Positions 22,446 through 33,515 are shown, counted from the first letter of the stretch. The stretch: DNA of 64,000 bases from Neoechinorhynchus agilis (GCA_051530055.1 CM121341.1:9548001-9612000), one strand, 5' to 3'. Notes: generated by a model not told the origin, from the sequence alone. A program made the numbers and translations.

Positions 22446-23660
22446 TTAATAGTAATAATAATCAGTATCCAATACAAGACTTGTCATGGGTGCAAGAATA
22501 TGATCCGGAATAGTAGACGCTGAATTTCCGCCATAGAACAGTTTTTTAATCTCGGTGAGACCTTGGAAGGTATCATTGTGTAATTCCGAAATCGAGTTGT
22601 TTCTTAGATCAAGAACCCTTAAATTAATCAGATTCGAGAACAAATTCGATGATAACTTCTTGATGTTGTTTTGATTTAAATAAAGTTGATGTAGATTCGT
22701 CCATTTTTCAAAATCAGATCCATTTACAATACTGATATTGTTATTTGCAAGACTAAGAGCTAATATATTATCATTAGTCTGTTGGTTACCAATCGGCACT
22801 CTTTCCAATTTGCCTTCTTTAAATTGCAAAATTTTCAGCTTAGGTAAGTTTTGAAGATTGGAAACATTAAATATCGTACTATTCGATTTTATTACATTCA
22901 ATTCTAACAGTTGCGGTAGGTTCAGACTTTTGATTAATTGATTAAGATCACCGTGGAAATCGATTCGAAGATATTTGAGCTGTGGTAAAGCGCGGTGATC
23001 GATTGCAACCGATGCGATTGCGTTTCCCTGCAGATCAAGAAGCATAAGGTTTTGGAAACAAGTTGCGTTGTCAATATCCAGTGAAGTTATCTTATTTTCA
23101 CTCAGGATTAAGATAGAAAGCGAGCAGATCTTTTTGATTACTCCAAGACTTGACAGTTTACTAGAACGAATAGAGAGAATTTCAAGATTAGGAAGTTTTG
23201 CTCCAAATGAGTCATCCAGTTGTGCCATCTCTCCGCCAAAAATTGTTAAATCCTTGAGCTCTGGAAGCGAATTCATGAATTCCATTTCACTTATGTTCAT
23301 ATTTATCAACTCAAGAATCTCAATGTTATATAACTTGTTTGTACATATCCCAGTACATATCCCATATTCCCCCGAAGGCGGATATCCAAGCCTTAGAATG
23401 GTAACGTTTGTTAGAATGTTCGATAGATTTGTTGGAATTTCATTGATACCAACACCTGCAATTGAAAGACTGACAATTGATTCATTTGCTTTCGAATTTA
23501 AAGCATCAATAAGTGTAGTGGCATTGGCATTGTTTGAACCACACTGAATCGCAAAATCCACTTCGATCGAATGTATGATAGCGCATTGTTCTGACAGTCT
23601 CTCATCTCCGTAAACCAGTAGACCAAATAAAAAACTTAACACAAAGAGTTGGATACTCAT
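22446..23660 (-). CDS. Secreted leucine-rich-repeat protein
   Basis: A single-exon frame of 404 residues starts at the ATG at 23660. Residues 1-18 form a signal peptide (LFVLSFLFGLLVYG core). Residues ~45-390 hold about 12 leucine-rich repeats of the extracellular LxxLxLxxN type, for example LLDLQGNAIASV and LRVLDLRNNSISELHNDTF. No membrane segment, GPI signal or C-terminal LRR cap is seen, and the protein ends in a tyrosine run, so it is probably secreted. Unlike most genes here it has a TATA box and no acceptor motif at the start. The ligand is unknown; LRR similarity alone does not identify an orthologue. Confidence 0.85.
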   Translation of the reverse strand: MSIQLFVLSFLFGLLVYGDERLSEQCAIIHSIEVDFAIQCGSNNANATTLIDALNSKANESIVSLSIAGVGINEIPTNLSNILTNVTILRLGYPPSGEYGICTGICTNKLYNIEILELINMNISEMEFMNSLPELKDLTIFGGEMAQLDDSFGAKLPNLEILSIRSSKLSSLGVIKKICSLSILILSENKITSLDIDNATCFQNLMLLDLQGNAIASVAIDHRALPQLKYLRIDFHGDLNQLIKSLNLPQLLELNVIKSNSTIFNVSNLQNLPKLKILQFKEGKLERVPIGNQQTNDNILALSLANNNISIVNGSDFEKWTNLHQLYLNQNNIKKLSSNLFSNLINLRVLDLRNNSISELHNDTFQGLTEIKKLFYGGNSASTIPDHILAPMTSLVLDTDYYYY

Positions 23661-23699
23661 TGCAAGATTTTAGTCGAGGAATTTGAGTCTTGTTTCGCG

Positions 23700-23708
23700 T
23701 TTTATACC
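23700..23708 (-). promoter_or_regulatory. TATA box of LRR gene
   Basis: ggtataaaa on - lies about 40 nt before the ATG at 23660. Initiation 25-30 nt downstream would give a 5' UTR of only about 10-15 nt. Confidence 0.6.
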
Positions 23709-24206
23709 AATTTTTTTTAGAAATTTTTGACTCGTATCTCACTTCGAATTCGTTCTTAACTTTTTGAGATATGACAGATACATGATGTCCACGTCCGTGA
23801 CTATGTCTTTTCTATCTTGATTTTCTCAAAGCCTCAAAAAGTTTTAAATTGACAGTTTTAAAGTTAAAAAGAACATTTGCACATCTTCAAAAATAATAAA
23901 ACCAAATAATTTTTCATCTATTTTTGTCCACTACATTCTTATATAATTTTTCTCAGTGGTGTTAATTAAAGCTCCTAATATTTTTATTCACCTCGGGAAA
24001 ATCATAAAATTAACTTGGGAAAAAGATTATAGTACTTGCATTTAAAATGCCATAAATTAAAATTTTGAACCGTAATGAATTTCTAACCTTTATTAAAGAC
24101 GAATAAAGTTTTGGATTTGACTAGTGGATACATCACGGGCACCCGCAACGGTCCATGCATGAAGCCACTCATTCCTTTCAAATCTCTTGCGGCTATCAAT
24201 TCACAA
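23709..24206. other. Upstream region of LRR gene, no feature seen
   Basis: AT-rich sequence with no recognised gene. The right edge contains the catcacgggc block shared with 21.05 kb. Confidence 0.4.
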
Positions 24207-24332
24207 AAGATGCTGTTCAACTTCTTGCTCTTCAATTTACAATCGTCCTTCCGTTCTGTCATATATTTAGCAAGATCTCACAGTAATTCCTCCATCTCAT
24301 GATATCTTCAATGAAATACGAATCGACTTTTC
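24207..24332. repeat. Dispersed ~125-bp repeat, copy 2
   Basis: Second copy of the repeat at 21795-21925, same orientation and only a few differences. Confidence 0.85.
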
Positions 24333-24539
24333 CCGTGTGATCTTGTTTGTCGTTTTGGCTCTTGGTCTTAGATGCGATAAAGTGTTGGTGAAACGTCTGG
24401 GAATTAAATCAGTGATCATTAGCAAAAAGAAGCGAGAAATGAAGACAGTTTGTAATTTACCAACCCGTGTTTTTCAGCTTTTTCGATCGAGTTTAACCTT
24501 CCGATCGAATATAGAAATTCTAGTTGATAATTTCATGTT

Positions 24540-24582
24540 TTCGAGATTAAAACGAAGCTTTTACCTTCGTTTTAATCTCGAA
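24540..24582. other. Perfect 18-bp hairpin with 7-nt loop
   Basis: ttcgagattaaaacgaag, a cttttac loop, then the exact reverse complement. It lies 70 bp beyond the RBM34 stop codon. It could fold in RNA as a 3'-end structure or be a small foldback insertion. Confidence 0.8.
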
Positions 24583-24651
24583 TATTAAATATTTTTAACA
24601 TAAACTTTTACAGAAAATCCATGCTTGTTTGGTTTATTTACCGAAAACGAT

Positions 24652-25993
24652 TTATTTCTTATAAGATGGTTTACCAAACACCTGCCGTGTATCTTTGTGT
24701 CTCGGACGTCGTTTCTTGGAAGACCTTGTTTCCTTCTTCTTATTCATAATAGGTGATATCCTCAGCTGTCGCCCTTTAAACTTCAATTTTGGATTCAAAA
24801 TAGCTAGATCCGGTCCTGCATTGGTCTAAACAAGTGCACCTTTCAATGAAGACGTCTTCTATAATGTAAAACCTTTAGAGACCTTGAAAGCAACATAAGC
24901 AAATCCCTTTCCTTCTCCGGTTATCTGATCGCGAATAACACGTACATTTTCAACTTCCTCCTTGTACTTTTTCTCAAATAGCGAATGTAGATCTTCTTCG
25001 TCCGCGTCAAATGGAACATTTCCCACAAAAACGCTCTTGTCTATTATCTTTTGACTGCGTTTCTATGAGGTTACTCTCAGAGATGACTAGTTTAAAAAAA
25101 GGTTATTGCCTTATCTGAGGATGTTCTATCGACGCGTAAATGACGATCTTCAAACAAATGACCATTCAGCTCAAGTGCCCGGGTCACGGCTATATCAGAA
25201 GCGAACTTTATGTAGTAGATGACTGATTTGACAACATCGCTGGTACGGTCCCTTTGGGCAAGAGTTCATCGTAGGTGAGTATTGAGAAGATTCTCGATTA
25301 AAATTTTGAATTTTAGCTAAAGATTCGAATCAACTGGAATTTAGTTGCTCTCTTTTTTCATCTAGTCGCTGAAAGTGCATTGATTTACTGAATGAATTTA
25401 ACGCATTTTTCTTTTTAACGTCGTTCTACAATCAGCGATCGGAACCACTGATTCACTATAACTAATCTCTTTTACTTTGCGAGCACCACTAAAAAAATCC
25501 GGCTATGCCAATGTATAAATACTTACGTTACCAAAGCGAGCCGTTTATGGATAGTCGGTTTTTCTGGAATCTAGGCGTGAAGCATTGGTAGTAATTGAAG
25601 GTGTTAATAAGACTCACCAATCCACGCAAACGGATGCTCTTAATTTCTCCACATGAGCTAAAAAGATTCTTAATCTCCTAAACAGCTTACATTCATGAAA
25701 CCAGTGGCACAATCACTTACTTTCTTAGTGACCGATCTAGCCACATTCCCAACAAATACTGTAAATTTATCCCTTTCATCTTCGTCTTTCCATCTCAGTT
25801 TAGCCTTCTTTTCTTTGAATGCCGTTCGTTCACGCTCTTCGGTCCTCTTGTGAGCGCTTCGTTTTGACTGTCTATTAATCTTCGGTGGTTCAGTGATCGA
25901 TTCCGTTACTGCTTCATTACTGGCATTTGACCTTTTTACTCTCTCTAACCACTTTGGTATTTTCTTTTTGCCGAACATCGCATCAATATCCAT
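24652..25993 (-). CDS. RBM34: RBM34-type nucleolar RNA-binding protein
   Basis: RBM34 (yeast Nop12 family) is a nucleolar protein with two RNA-recognition motifs. Exons fixed here: 25721-25993, 25618-25677 and 25527-25570, with a 43-nt intron that starts gtaagt. RRM1 starts TVFVGNVARSVTKK and continues EIKNLFSSCGEIKSIRLR across the splice, then LIPEKPTIHKRLA. RRM1 ends with VIYYIKFASDIAVTRALELN (25.2 kb). RRM2 reads SVFVGNVPFDADEEDL through GKGFAYVAF (~24.9-25.05 kb). A basic tail (KKKETRSSKKRRPRHKDTR) ends at the stop 24652-24654, as in RBM34. The ATG follows a ttttcag motif by 7 nt. Junctions of the middle exons are partly inferred. Confidence 0.88.
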
Positions 25994-26006
25994 TTCTAGT
26001 CTGAAA
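25994..26006 (-). promoter_or_regulatory. 3' splice-site motif before RBM34 start
   Basis: On -, atattttcag is followed by 7 nt and then the ATG at 25993. Confidence 0.5.
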
Positions 26007-26191
26007 ATATGTGCATAATTTTTTATATACACATTACTAAAGCAAATGGTGAAGTGCTCCCTTTTAAAAGTTTCGAAACTCGTAAAGATTCCCGAAAAAC
26101 GCTTTCAAGTGCGGCTTACGATCATTAAGTGAACCCACGAACACTTCTTTAGCTTATGGTTTCTTCTATTGGACAACAAAGTAGTCACTCA

Positions 26192-26447
26192 TCATTCTCT
26201 GAATCCAACTACTCCTACCATTGCCATCTCCTCTTCAATAACCGTCTTTCTATGTTCGTTCATCAACTCAACTAATCTCCTTGCAGCTCCTTCTACAACT
26301 TTATTGTACCGAATCTTCTCGAACTAACAAGATCCAGCACTTTGTTTGGTGATTCTGCGCCATTTTTAATTCATTCTTCATTTCTTCAAGCATAGAACGC
26401 ATTTGTGCAATCTTCTTTAACTTAAATGCGGTTGAATTTAACTCCAT
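26192..26447 (-). CDS. Small coiled-coil protein, probable two-exon gene
   Basis: On -, an ATG at 26447 opens a helical stretch: MELNSTAFKLKKIAQMRS, then LEEMKNELKMAQNH. In another frame downstream comes FEKIRYNKVVEGAARRLVEL, then MNEHRKTVIEEEMAMV, ending at a stop at 26192. The pieces need a short intron around 26.3 kb that I cannot place exactly. An attttag acceptor motif lies 3 nt before the ATG, as in other genes of the window. The heptad pattern suggests a small coiled-coil subunit; the family is not recognised. Confidence 0.4.
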
Positions 26448-26462
26448 TGTCTAAAATCGGTA
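26448..26462 (-). promoter_or_regulatory. 3' splice-site motif before small coiled-coil gene
   Basis: On -, accgattttag is followed by ACA and the ATG at 26447. Confidence 0.4.
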
Positions 26463-26902
26463 TGGAAATGAAGAAAAATTAGTCATTTTAATGCCAAGTT
26501 TCAACAGAATGGGAAAATCGTTTGCTCGCTACGTGTAGGAAAGTATATGAAATATTCGCGATTGGACATTTCACGTGTTTCCAGTGAGATGGCAGATTTC
26601 ATTTCGTACACTTGGCGCTAAGAGATTTTGTTCGGAAAAGCGGATTTGGAATGGCTAAAAGAAAGTTTCAATGATACTTGGCTTTAATAGTCCTTGAAAA
26701 AGGAAGCAAATAGATACAATTTTTTTACGCCGACATTTGTGATCCTATTTCTTTTGTTTTATTTTTAATAGAAAAACCAGTTTGCTTCAGATGCTATTCT
26801 ATGAGATATAATAAAACCACAACCACCACCCACGGATTCATCGCTAGAAAGCTAAGTTTCATCCTCGCCACGCATTTCAATTCACAAACAAGGGGAATGG
26901 AC

Positions 26903-28033
26903 CTACAAAGGAGGGTTTTGATCGCTCTCCTCCTCATCGGCCAAAATCTTTGCTTGGTCTTCCTCGTTCTGTTTATTTTGTTCCACTACGGATGATTCCA
27001 CAATATGGTACTCACTAAATCCTTGATTTTCGCCATTAAAATCGTCGATCTCTTGTTCGCTACTAACAGCCGCATTTTTGCTCTGAGGTTGACTGGATTT
27101 TGAAAAAGCAGTAGGGAAAACGATAGCTAAAACACTCATGTTGTCGCGTGATCCTTCGTTCAAGCATTTGTCTAGGAGATTATGTAACGTATCACGAAGC
27201 ACATGGCATTCAGAGTTTGGCGGACAATTTGAAATTCCATCCACAACGAAGGTCATGACAGCTTCATTGGAGGCTACGTCGAAAATCCCGTCGCAAGCGA
27301 GAATAACTAGCTCATCTTCACCAGTACGACGTTCAATCACTTTGATATCCGCTTCGGAGCTCACCATTTGACACCTTGGTTCCATCTGTCGGTCTTCTTT
27401 ATAATCAAAATCACCCAGAGCGCGACTGACGGCCAAAGATCCATTTACTCGCTGGAGAATCACTTGCCCACCGGCTGCAACGATACGTCTTTTTTCGTCA
27501 TCATCAACGGGTTTGTGGTCAATCGTGCTGAAAAACACGGAACCATTACGAACAAGGAATCCTCGCGAGTCCCCGAGATTGATGAAGTACATTAGTTTTC
27601 GTGTAAGAAGACAACCGACAAAGGTCGATCCACCTCGTTCGTTCGGGTTTCCGCCTGGCGGAACTGGAGGCAAAGGAAGGTCTCGAATTTTCTCATCCAA
27701 CGCGTAAATTGCATTGCGCAAAGCCTTCATTATTCCATCCGAAGACCGATCAGCACCCAATTGATCCACCTGATTTTCCAACTCATCTACGAAGTGATCG
27801 GAAGCGTATTTACTGACAGATGAACCCGCATGACCGTCTAGAATAGCGAAAAACGAATACGTAAATGGGGGGCCATTCGACGTAACGTAAGTTTTATCCC
27901 AACTTGCAATCCTAGCATCTTCCATCTCAGTACGCCACCCTTGCATTTCCGCTGTACAGAATATCGCATCTCCTTCAAACTTACTGAACACTGACTTCTT
28001 GATTGTAACTGGCTTGTCCAGAAAGACGCCCAT
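26903..28033 (-). CDS. PP2C-family Ser/Thr phosphatase (PPM1A/B-like)
   Basis: A metal-dependent protein phosphatase with a single coding exon of about 376 residues. The start is the ATG at 28033 (MGVFLDKP, as in PPM1A), although an in-frame ATG lies 27 nt upstream. PP2C motifs in order: EMQGWRTEMEDARI, LDGHAG (metal-binding Asp and Gly), NLGDSRG, VSRALGDFDYK, LACDGIFDVASNEAV (metal Asp) and GSRDNMSVLAIVF. All metal-binding aspartates are present, so it should be active. The C-terminal ~60 residues are acidic and low complexity (ADEEESDQNPPL). In other animals this class dephosphorylates MAPK and SMAD targets. A gtttcag acceptor motif abuts the ATG. The 218-bp array starts about 90 bp upstream. 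Confidence 0.93.
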   Translation of the reverse strand: MGVFLDKPVTIKKSVFSKFEGDAIFCTAEMQGWRTEMEDARIASWDKTYVTSNGPPFTYSFFAILDGHAGSSVSKYASDHFVDELENQVDQLGADRSSDGIMKALRNAIYALDEKIRDLPLPPVPPGGNPNERGGSTFVGCLLTRKLMYFINLGDSRGFLVRNGSVFFSTIDHKPVDDDEKRRIVAAGGQVILQRVNGSLAVSRALGDFDYKEDRQMEPRCQMVSSEADIKVIERRTGEDELVILACDGIFDVASNEAVMTFVVDGISNCPPNSECHVLRDTLHNLLDKCLNEGSRDNMSVLAIVFPTAFSKSSQPQSKNAAVSSEQEIDDFNGENQGFSEYHIVESSVVEQNKQNEEDQAKILADEEESDQNPPL

Positions 28034-28050
28034 CTGAAACATGCGAAAGA
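28034..28050 (-). promoter_or_regulatory. 3' splice-site motif abutting PP2C start
   Basis: On -, ctttcgcatgtttcag is followed directly by the ATG at 28033 (0 nt). Confidence 0.55.
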
Positions 28051-28119
28051 TTAAAACCATGGGGCGGAGAGCGGAACACAGTCAAACCGGTACCCAGCCG
28101 CGGTCTCCTTGTTAACAAC

Positions 28120-30460
28120 AAACAGCAAAACAATACATCAGGCCACTAAAATTGATCGCCCTTTTAACCGACGAGATCCTTAAAAAACTCTAGAACCGAT
28201 CAATCTTTAAAAAAAACTAGAAAATGACGAATTCAAAAGTGAACAAAGACCCTAAGGCGTCTGAGGAACACTCCACGCTTCAATCTTGCCGTCCATCACA
28301 AACAATAAACAAAAAAGCCGCAGTTTCCATAGAAAATAAAAGCAGCAAAACAAAACATCAGGCCACTAAAATTGATCGCTCTTTTAACCGACGAGATCCT
28401 TAAAAACTCTAGAACCGATCAATCTTAAAAAAACTAGAAAATGACGAATTCAAAAGTGAACAAAGACCCTAAGGCGTCTGAGGAACACTCCACGCTTCAA
28501 TCTTGCCGTCCATCACAAACAATAAACAAAAAAGCCGCAGTTTCCATAGAAAATAAAAGCAGCAAAACAAAACATCAGGCCACTAAAATTGATCGCTCTT
28601 TTAACCGACGAGATCCTTAAAAAACTCTAGAACCGATCAATCTTTAAAAAAACTAGAAAATGACGAATTCAAAAGTGAACAAAGGCCCTAAGGCGTCTGA
28701 GGAACACTCCACGCTTCAATCTTGCCGTCCATCACAAACAATAAACAAAAAAGCCGCAGTTTCCATAGAAAATAAAAGCAGCAAAAAAACATCAGGCCAC
28801 TAAAATTGATCGCTCTTTTAACCGACGAGATCCTTAAAAAACTCTAGAACCGATCAATCTTTAAAAAAACTAGAAAATGACGAATTCAAAAGTGAACAAA
28901 GACCCTAAGGCGTCTGAGGAACACTCCACGCTTCAATCTTGCCGTCCATCACAAACAATAAACAAAAAAGCCGCAGTTTCCATAGAAAATAAAAGCAGCA
29001 AAACAAAACATCAGGCCACTAAAATTGATCGCTCTTTTAACCGACGAGATCCTTAAAAAACTCTAGAACCGATCAATCTTAAAAAAACTAGAAAATGACG
29101 AATTCAAAAGTGAACAAAGACCCTAAGGCGTCTGAGGAACACTCCACGCTTCAATCTTGCCGTCCATCACAAACAATAAACAAAAAAGCCGCAGTTTCCA
29201 TAGAAAATAAAAGCAGCAAAACAAAACATCAGGCCACTAAAATTGATCGCTCTTTTAACCGACGAGATCCTTAAAAAACTCTAGAACCGATCAATCTTAA
29301 AAAAACTAGAAAATGACGAATTCAAAAGTGAACAAAGACCCTAAGGCGTCTGAGGAACACTCCACGCTTCAATCTTGCCGTCCATCACAAACAATAAACA
29401 AAAAAGCCGCAGTTTCCATAGAAAATAAAAGCAGCAAAACAAAACATCAGGCCACTAAAATTGATCGCTCTTTTAACCGACGAGATCCTTAAAAAACTCT
29501 AGAACCGATCAATCTTAAAAAAACTAGAAAATGACGAATTCAAAAGTGAACAAAGACCCTAAGGCGTCTGAGGAACACTCCACGCTTCAATCTTGCCGTC
29601 CATCACAAACAATAAACAAAAAAGCCGCAGTTTCCATAGAAAATAAAAGCAGCAAAACAAAACATCAGGCCACTAAAATTGATCGCTCTTTTAACCGACG
29701 AGATCCTTAAAAAACTCTAGAACCGATCAATCTTTAAAAAAACTAGAAAATGACGAATTCAAAAGTGAACAAAGACCCTAAGGCGTCTGAGGAACACTCC
29801 ACGCTTCAATCTTGCCGTCCATCACAAACAATAAACAAAAAAGCCGCAGTTTCCATAGAAAATAAAAGCAGCAAAACAAAACATCAGGCCACTAAAATTG
29901 ATCGCTCTTTTAACCGACGAGATCCTTAAAAAACTCTAGAACCGATCAATCTTTAAAAAACTAGAAAATGACGAATTCAAAAGTGAACAAAGACCCTAAG
30001 GCGTCTGAGGAACACTCCACGCTTCAATCTTGCCGTCCATCACAAACAATAAACAAAAAAGCCGCAGTTTCCATAGAAAATAAAAGCAGCAAAACAAAAC
30101 ATCAGGCCACTAAAATTGATCGCTCTTTTAACCGACGAGATCCTTAAAAAATCTAGAACCGATCAATCTTTAAAAAAACTAGAAAATGACGAATTCAAAA
30201 GTGAACAAAGACCCTAAGGCGTCTGAGGAACACTCCACGCTTCAATCTTGCCGTCCATCACAAACAATAAACAAAAAAGCCGCAGTTTCCATAGAAAATA
30301 AAAGCAGCAAAACAAAACATCAGGCCACTAAAATTGATCGCTCTTTTAACCGACGAGATCCTTAAAAAACTCTAGAACCGATCAATCTTTAAAAAAACTA
30401 GAAAATGACGAATTCAAAAGTGAACAAAGGCCCTAAGGCGTCTGAGGAACACTCCACGCC
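28120..30460. repeat. 218-bp tandem array, 11 copies, each with an ATG frame
   Basis: The motif ccactaaaattgatcgc recurs at 28143, 28363, 28580, 28797, 29016, 29234, 29452, 29670, 29889, 30107 and 30325, a period of 217-220 bp. Copies are nearly identical. Most differences are length changes in A-runs and one short deletion near 28785. Ten units contain the start of a 59-codon frame on +, running from the ATG in MTNSKVNKDPKASEEH to RSFNRRDP and a TAA. The eleventh start, at 30405, leads into a different 74-codon frame. Confidence 0.96.
28224..28403 (+). CDS. 59-residue reading frame, representative array unit
   Basis: This is the first complete copy of the frame found in the array units. The protein is lysine- and serine-rich (MTNSKVNKDPKASEEHSTL ... 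KAAVSIENKSSKTKHQ ... RSFNRRDP) with no recognised domain. Equivalent frames start near 28441, 28660, 28878, 29095, 29314, 29532, 29750, 29969 and 30187. The 28660 copy is shifted by the deletion near 28785. Sequence identity between copies reflects array homogenisation, so it does not itself show selection on the protein. Whether it is translated is unknown. Confidence 0.25.
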   Translation: MTNSKVNKDPKASEEHSTLQSCRPSQTINKKAAVSIENKSSKTKHQATKIDRSFNRRDP

Positions 30461-30629
30461 AAACGCAAAACAAGCCGAGTTCCGGACAAAGTGTTCAGAA
30501 TGCTTGCATCAAGACGAGTGGGGTGCACAGTTTAAGGTTCTTCCGGTTGAGAAGCGCACGAATTGTGTAACGGGCAGATTTTGCGCGTCCAAAGATCTCT
30601 TCCGTTACTATGGAAACGACGGGACTTGA
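30405..30629 (+). CDS. 74-residue Cys-containing frame at array edge
   Basis: The first 18 residues equal the array frame (MTNSKVNKGPKASEEHST). A unique part follows: TKCSECLHQDEWGAQFKV, then VEKRTNCVTGRFCASKD, then LFRYYGNDGT. The Cys spacing (CxxC ... C ... C) could be a small metal-binding fold, but I do not recognise it. It could be the ancestral gene whose 5' part was amplified, or the array edge running into unrelated sequence by chance. No donor site was seen, so it may be one exon. Confidence 0.35.
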   Translation: MTNSKVNKGPKASEEHSTPNAKQAEFRTKCSECLHQDEWGAQFKVLPVEKRTNCVTGRFCASKDLFRYYGNDGT

Positions 30630-31222
30630 AGCGTTTTTTTTGCCATTTACGGCGGATGAATTTTAATAATTTTGTTTAGTGCAATATTTCGGCTTTGCAA
30701 GTTTTCTACTATTTAAACTAACTGTAAAGAATCGAAATACAGAAAATAATTTACTTTTAATATCTCGTCCTCTACATAAGACCAGAATTTTTTGAACAAT
30801 TGCGAAAAACCAAGTCAACGGGAAAATTAGGAATTTCTCTTTATGAAAATAAACACTTCTTTCCCTTAGTAACAAATAAATTCTGAGGAATTCCCACTTA
30901 AATGACGCAATGTTAAAATTTTCTCTCATTCGCCTTGAAAAAAAACCGTGAGGGAAGCTTAAGGTAGAATTCGTTGGTTAGAAAGTAATTTTAAAAGAAA
31001 CTTTAATTACATTGATGGAGAAGAGTTCGAAATTAAAATTGGCGAGATTTTGCGTCGACGATCGCTCACTTGGGCTCATAATCTTGAGAATCTTCGAAAC
31101 GTATTTTTAGACTTGGTTATGAAGAGTTACAAACACTTGGCTGTTTGTTGACATTTCAATCAAAACCATTTCGTTCTTGTCAGTCTCACTCCGTTTTGGT
31201 CCTTAAATCTTAAATTCTTTAA
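30630..31222. other. Spacer, no feature seen
   Basis: AT-rich DNA. An 88-codon frame on - (30663-30929) is rich in F, K and L and shows no domain; I treat it as chance. Confidence 0.4.
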
Positions 31223-32258
31223 ATGTCTCTTGATGAAAAATTGCAAAGTAAAATCATCGAGAAAATCCTTCGAGATGATAGAGTTCGCGTCCCAACGGAT
31301 AAAATGGATATTTTAAAAAAAAAGTTGTTTTACATCAATCTCGGAACCTTCGAAAGGCTCATTTTCTCTATATACAGCGAGTTTCTGTTCTCCTCGAGAG
31401 ATTTATTAGAGAAAATTAAGAGAATTTATTGAAGTGTTTTTGGAGGCTTTATTAAGATTGCTTTTCGGGTATATTAGAATAAATCCTTTTAAGTTTTACT
31501 CGAAATATCTCTCATTAAAATACGGAATTTTAAAAAATTAACTGAACAGTTTCACACCATCAACAATCTCATCATTAAAGTTCTTAATTTGAGCAATAAA
31601 ATGTGTTAACTAGATTGGAGCTCAAATTTTAAATAGACGAACATCTACGGATTTTGAGTGGAGTGTTTTCAAAAATGAGATTCAGTTTGACAGTGTAATT
31701 ATGAAGGTTTCAGTACAATAACATTTAATTATTTTAAAAAGACCAGAATATCAAATAGGTTTGCTATCCAAAAAATGATTTTTCGTTTCAAAGATTAAGA
31801 AGTATCAGTAGAGTTACCACAACTTGATCGTTTAGAAGAAAAAAACACACGATATGTCGAACTTATTGAACCTCGAAGTCGCACAAATTCGATAGCCGCA
31901 TATTTCCAAGACTTTCACAGGTTGGATGCCAAAATGATTTCTGGGTTCGTGGCAAATTTTACAATTTGTATTCGTTAGCTTGACGACATTTCCGTCTATT
32001 GAAGAAAAAAAGTCACGGTCTGAAAAGTTAGTATTGCGGACAAAATATAACGCAGAAGATCTGAAGGGAGTTCTAAATTCTCATCTTATCGCAAACTTTG
32101 ATAACTTGACAGGCAACGTTATTGCGTTTCTGTCTCAATTTATCATCCTATCTCTTGTAAATTTAATTAAGATTTTCAAATATTCAACATCAAAAGTTGA
32201 GAGTGATCTATGTTGGAAGGAGACTAATTATGATGATGACATTTTGAAGGCACACTGA
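31223..32258 (+). CDS. Possible multi-exon unknown gene
   Basis: A frame from the ATG at 31223 encodes MSLDEKLQSKIIEKILRDD and stays helical for 69 codons. Further frames on the same strand at about 31815-31920 (VELIEPRSRTNSIAAYFQDF) and 31980-32258 (TTFPSIEEKKSRSEKLVL ... ENTSL-like hydrophobic IAFLSQFIILSLVNLI) have protein-like composition. Splice junctions are not established and no family is recognised, so they may be separate or chance frames. Confidence 0.25.
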
Positions 32259-32484
32259 GCTTAAAGCTATCATCAGCATGGTATTGAACTCCTTCCACGC
32301 CCGCTCTGATGGCAACCGACCGGATGGAAATTTTACTTGCTGTAAAGAATAGAGATTAATTCTCTTTTTTAGGTCTAAAAAAGTAGGTCAAAGACCTGAA
32401 GAAAATTGTGCGAAAAAAGAGAATTAATATCAATTTTTCTCTTATCATCAAAAAGAACACATAATTTTACTTGTGAAGAAATGG

Positions 32485-32725
32485 AAAATGCCTAGTCTGG
32501 GACGCCAAGTGGGTTGATTCGGTGGCAACACTTTGGTGCTGCGTCCTCGGTGAAAAAGAAGTGTCAAAATATGTCGGATTGAGATACGAACACGATTTCG
32601 TGCCATTCGAGGCGCTTGGGGATTAGGCTATTAAACTATGGGACGAAATTGGGCCGTCGAGTAAAGGAATCGACCACCAGAGGTTAAACATAGCGAATGC
32701 AAAGCGACGGAACTCTGCCAGTATT
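32485..32725 (+). mobile_element. LINE 3'-end fragment
   Basis: On +, KCLVWDAKWVDSVAT followed by KYVGLRYEHDFVPFEALG matches the post-RT WDAT...KY..L...Y.FV.F module seen at 48.9 kb. Diverged and 5'-truncated. Confidence 0.7.
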
Positions 32726-33477
32726 ATATTTTATACTGCGAAATAATTTAAAAGTGAAAATTCTTGTTTTTTGGACGCATTCACGAGACCTCAAAATCGG
32801 AAAAGTGAATTTAGTCCGACTGTACACTTAAACATGACACTTTCATTCTTTAAAAATAAAAGTGCTGATTATTTACGAATTCTTTAAGACTTTCTTCTAT
32901 TTGCTCAATAACACTTTTATAGCATTCCTCATTTAAAAATCGATGCTTGTTGATTGGTGAACGACAGATGAAGATAAAAAGTTTTCATGTTATCTATTTT
33001 TCGCCATTTTAAAAAGAAACGCGATACCGATTTCTCCATGAATTTCTCAAATAGTATTTTCTAAAGTGAATTTTCTCTCTAGCACTCATTTTGGATGTAA
33101 AACACGAAAAGACTCGAAATAAACTATCGTTTTCTGAGCAGCCTTAACCGTGGTTCAAATTCTCTAATCACTGAAATAGAAATCAGATGCCGATCTCGAA
33201 TCCACTCGCCAGTGCCATTCCAGATTAAACAACATTTTCGTGCGTCTCATTGATAAAATATAAATCTAGAATTTACAAATCAATATCATAATCGACGCTT
33301 GTGACGCTTCAAAAAATAGATATTGATGTTTATCGAACAAACAAATCAATTACGACATTAAGTTCGCCAAATTCATTTTCTTCAAAATACTCTTAAGACA
33401 CCTTTGAATTTGTCGATATGTGAGGTAGAGGGAAATGTGATTATTGAAATTATTGTTTACAAGTCTAAACTCGCGGT

Positions 33478-33515
33478 CAGTTTGTTAGTAATAAAGGAAT
33501 GCTACTAACAAACTG
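33478..33515. other. Short hairpin, ~14-bp arms
   Basis: tcagtttgttagta and tactaacaaactga flank a ~10-nt loop, just downstream of the TGF-beta receptor 3' end. Confidence 0.6.

Noticed and set aside
22446-23660. Antisense 159-codon frame in the LRR gene
   Set aside because: Shadow of the regular LRR codons on the other strand.
30663-30929. 88-codon frame on -
   Set aside because: Low-complexity F/K/L composition in AT-rich DNA, no homology or splice context.
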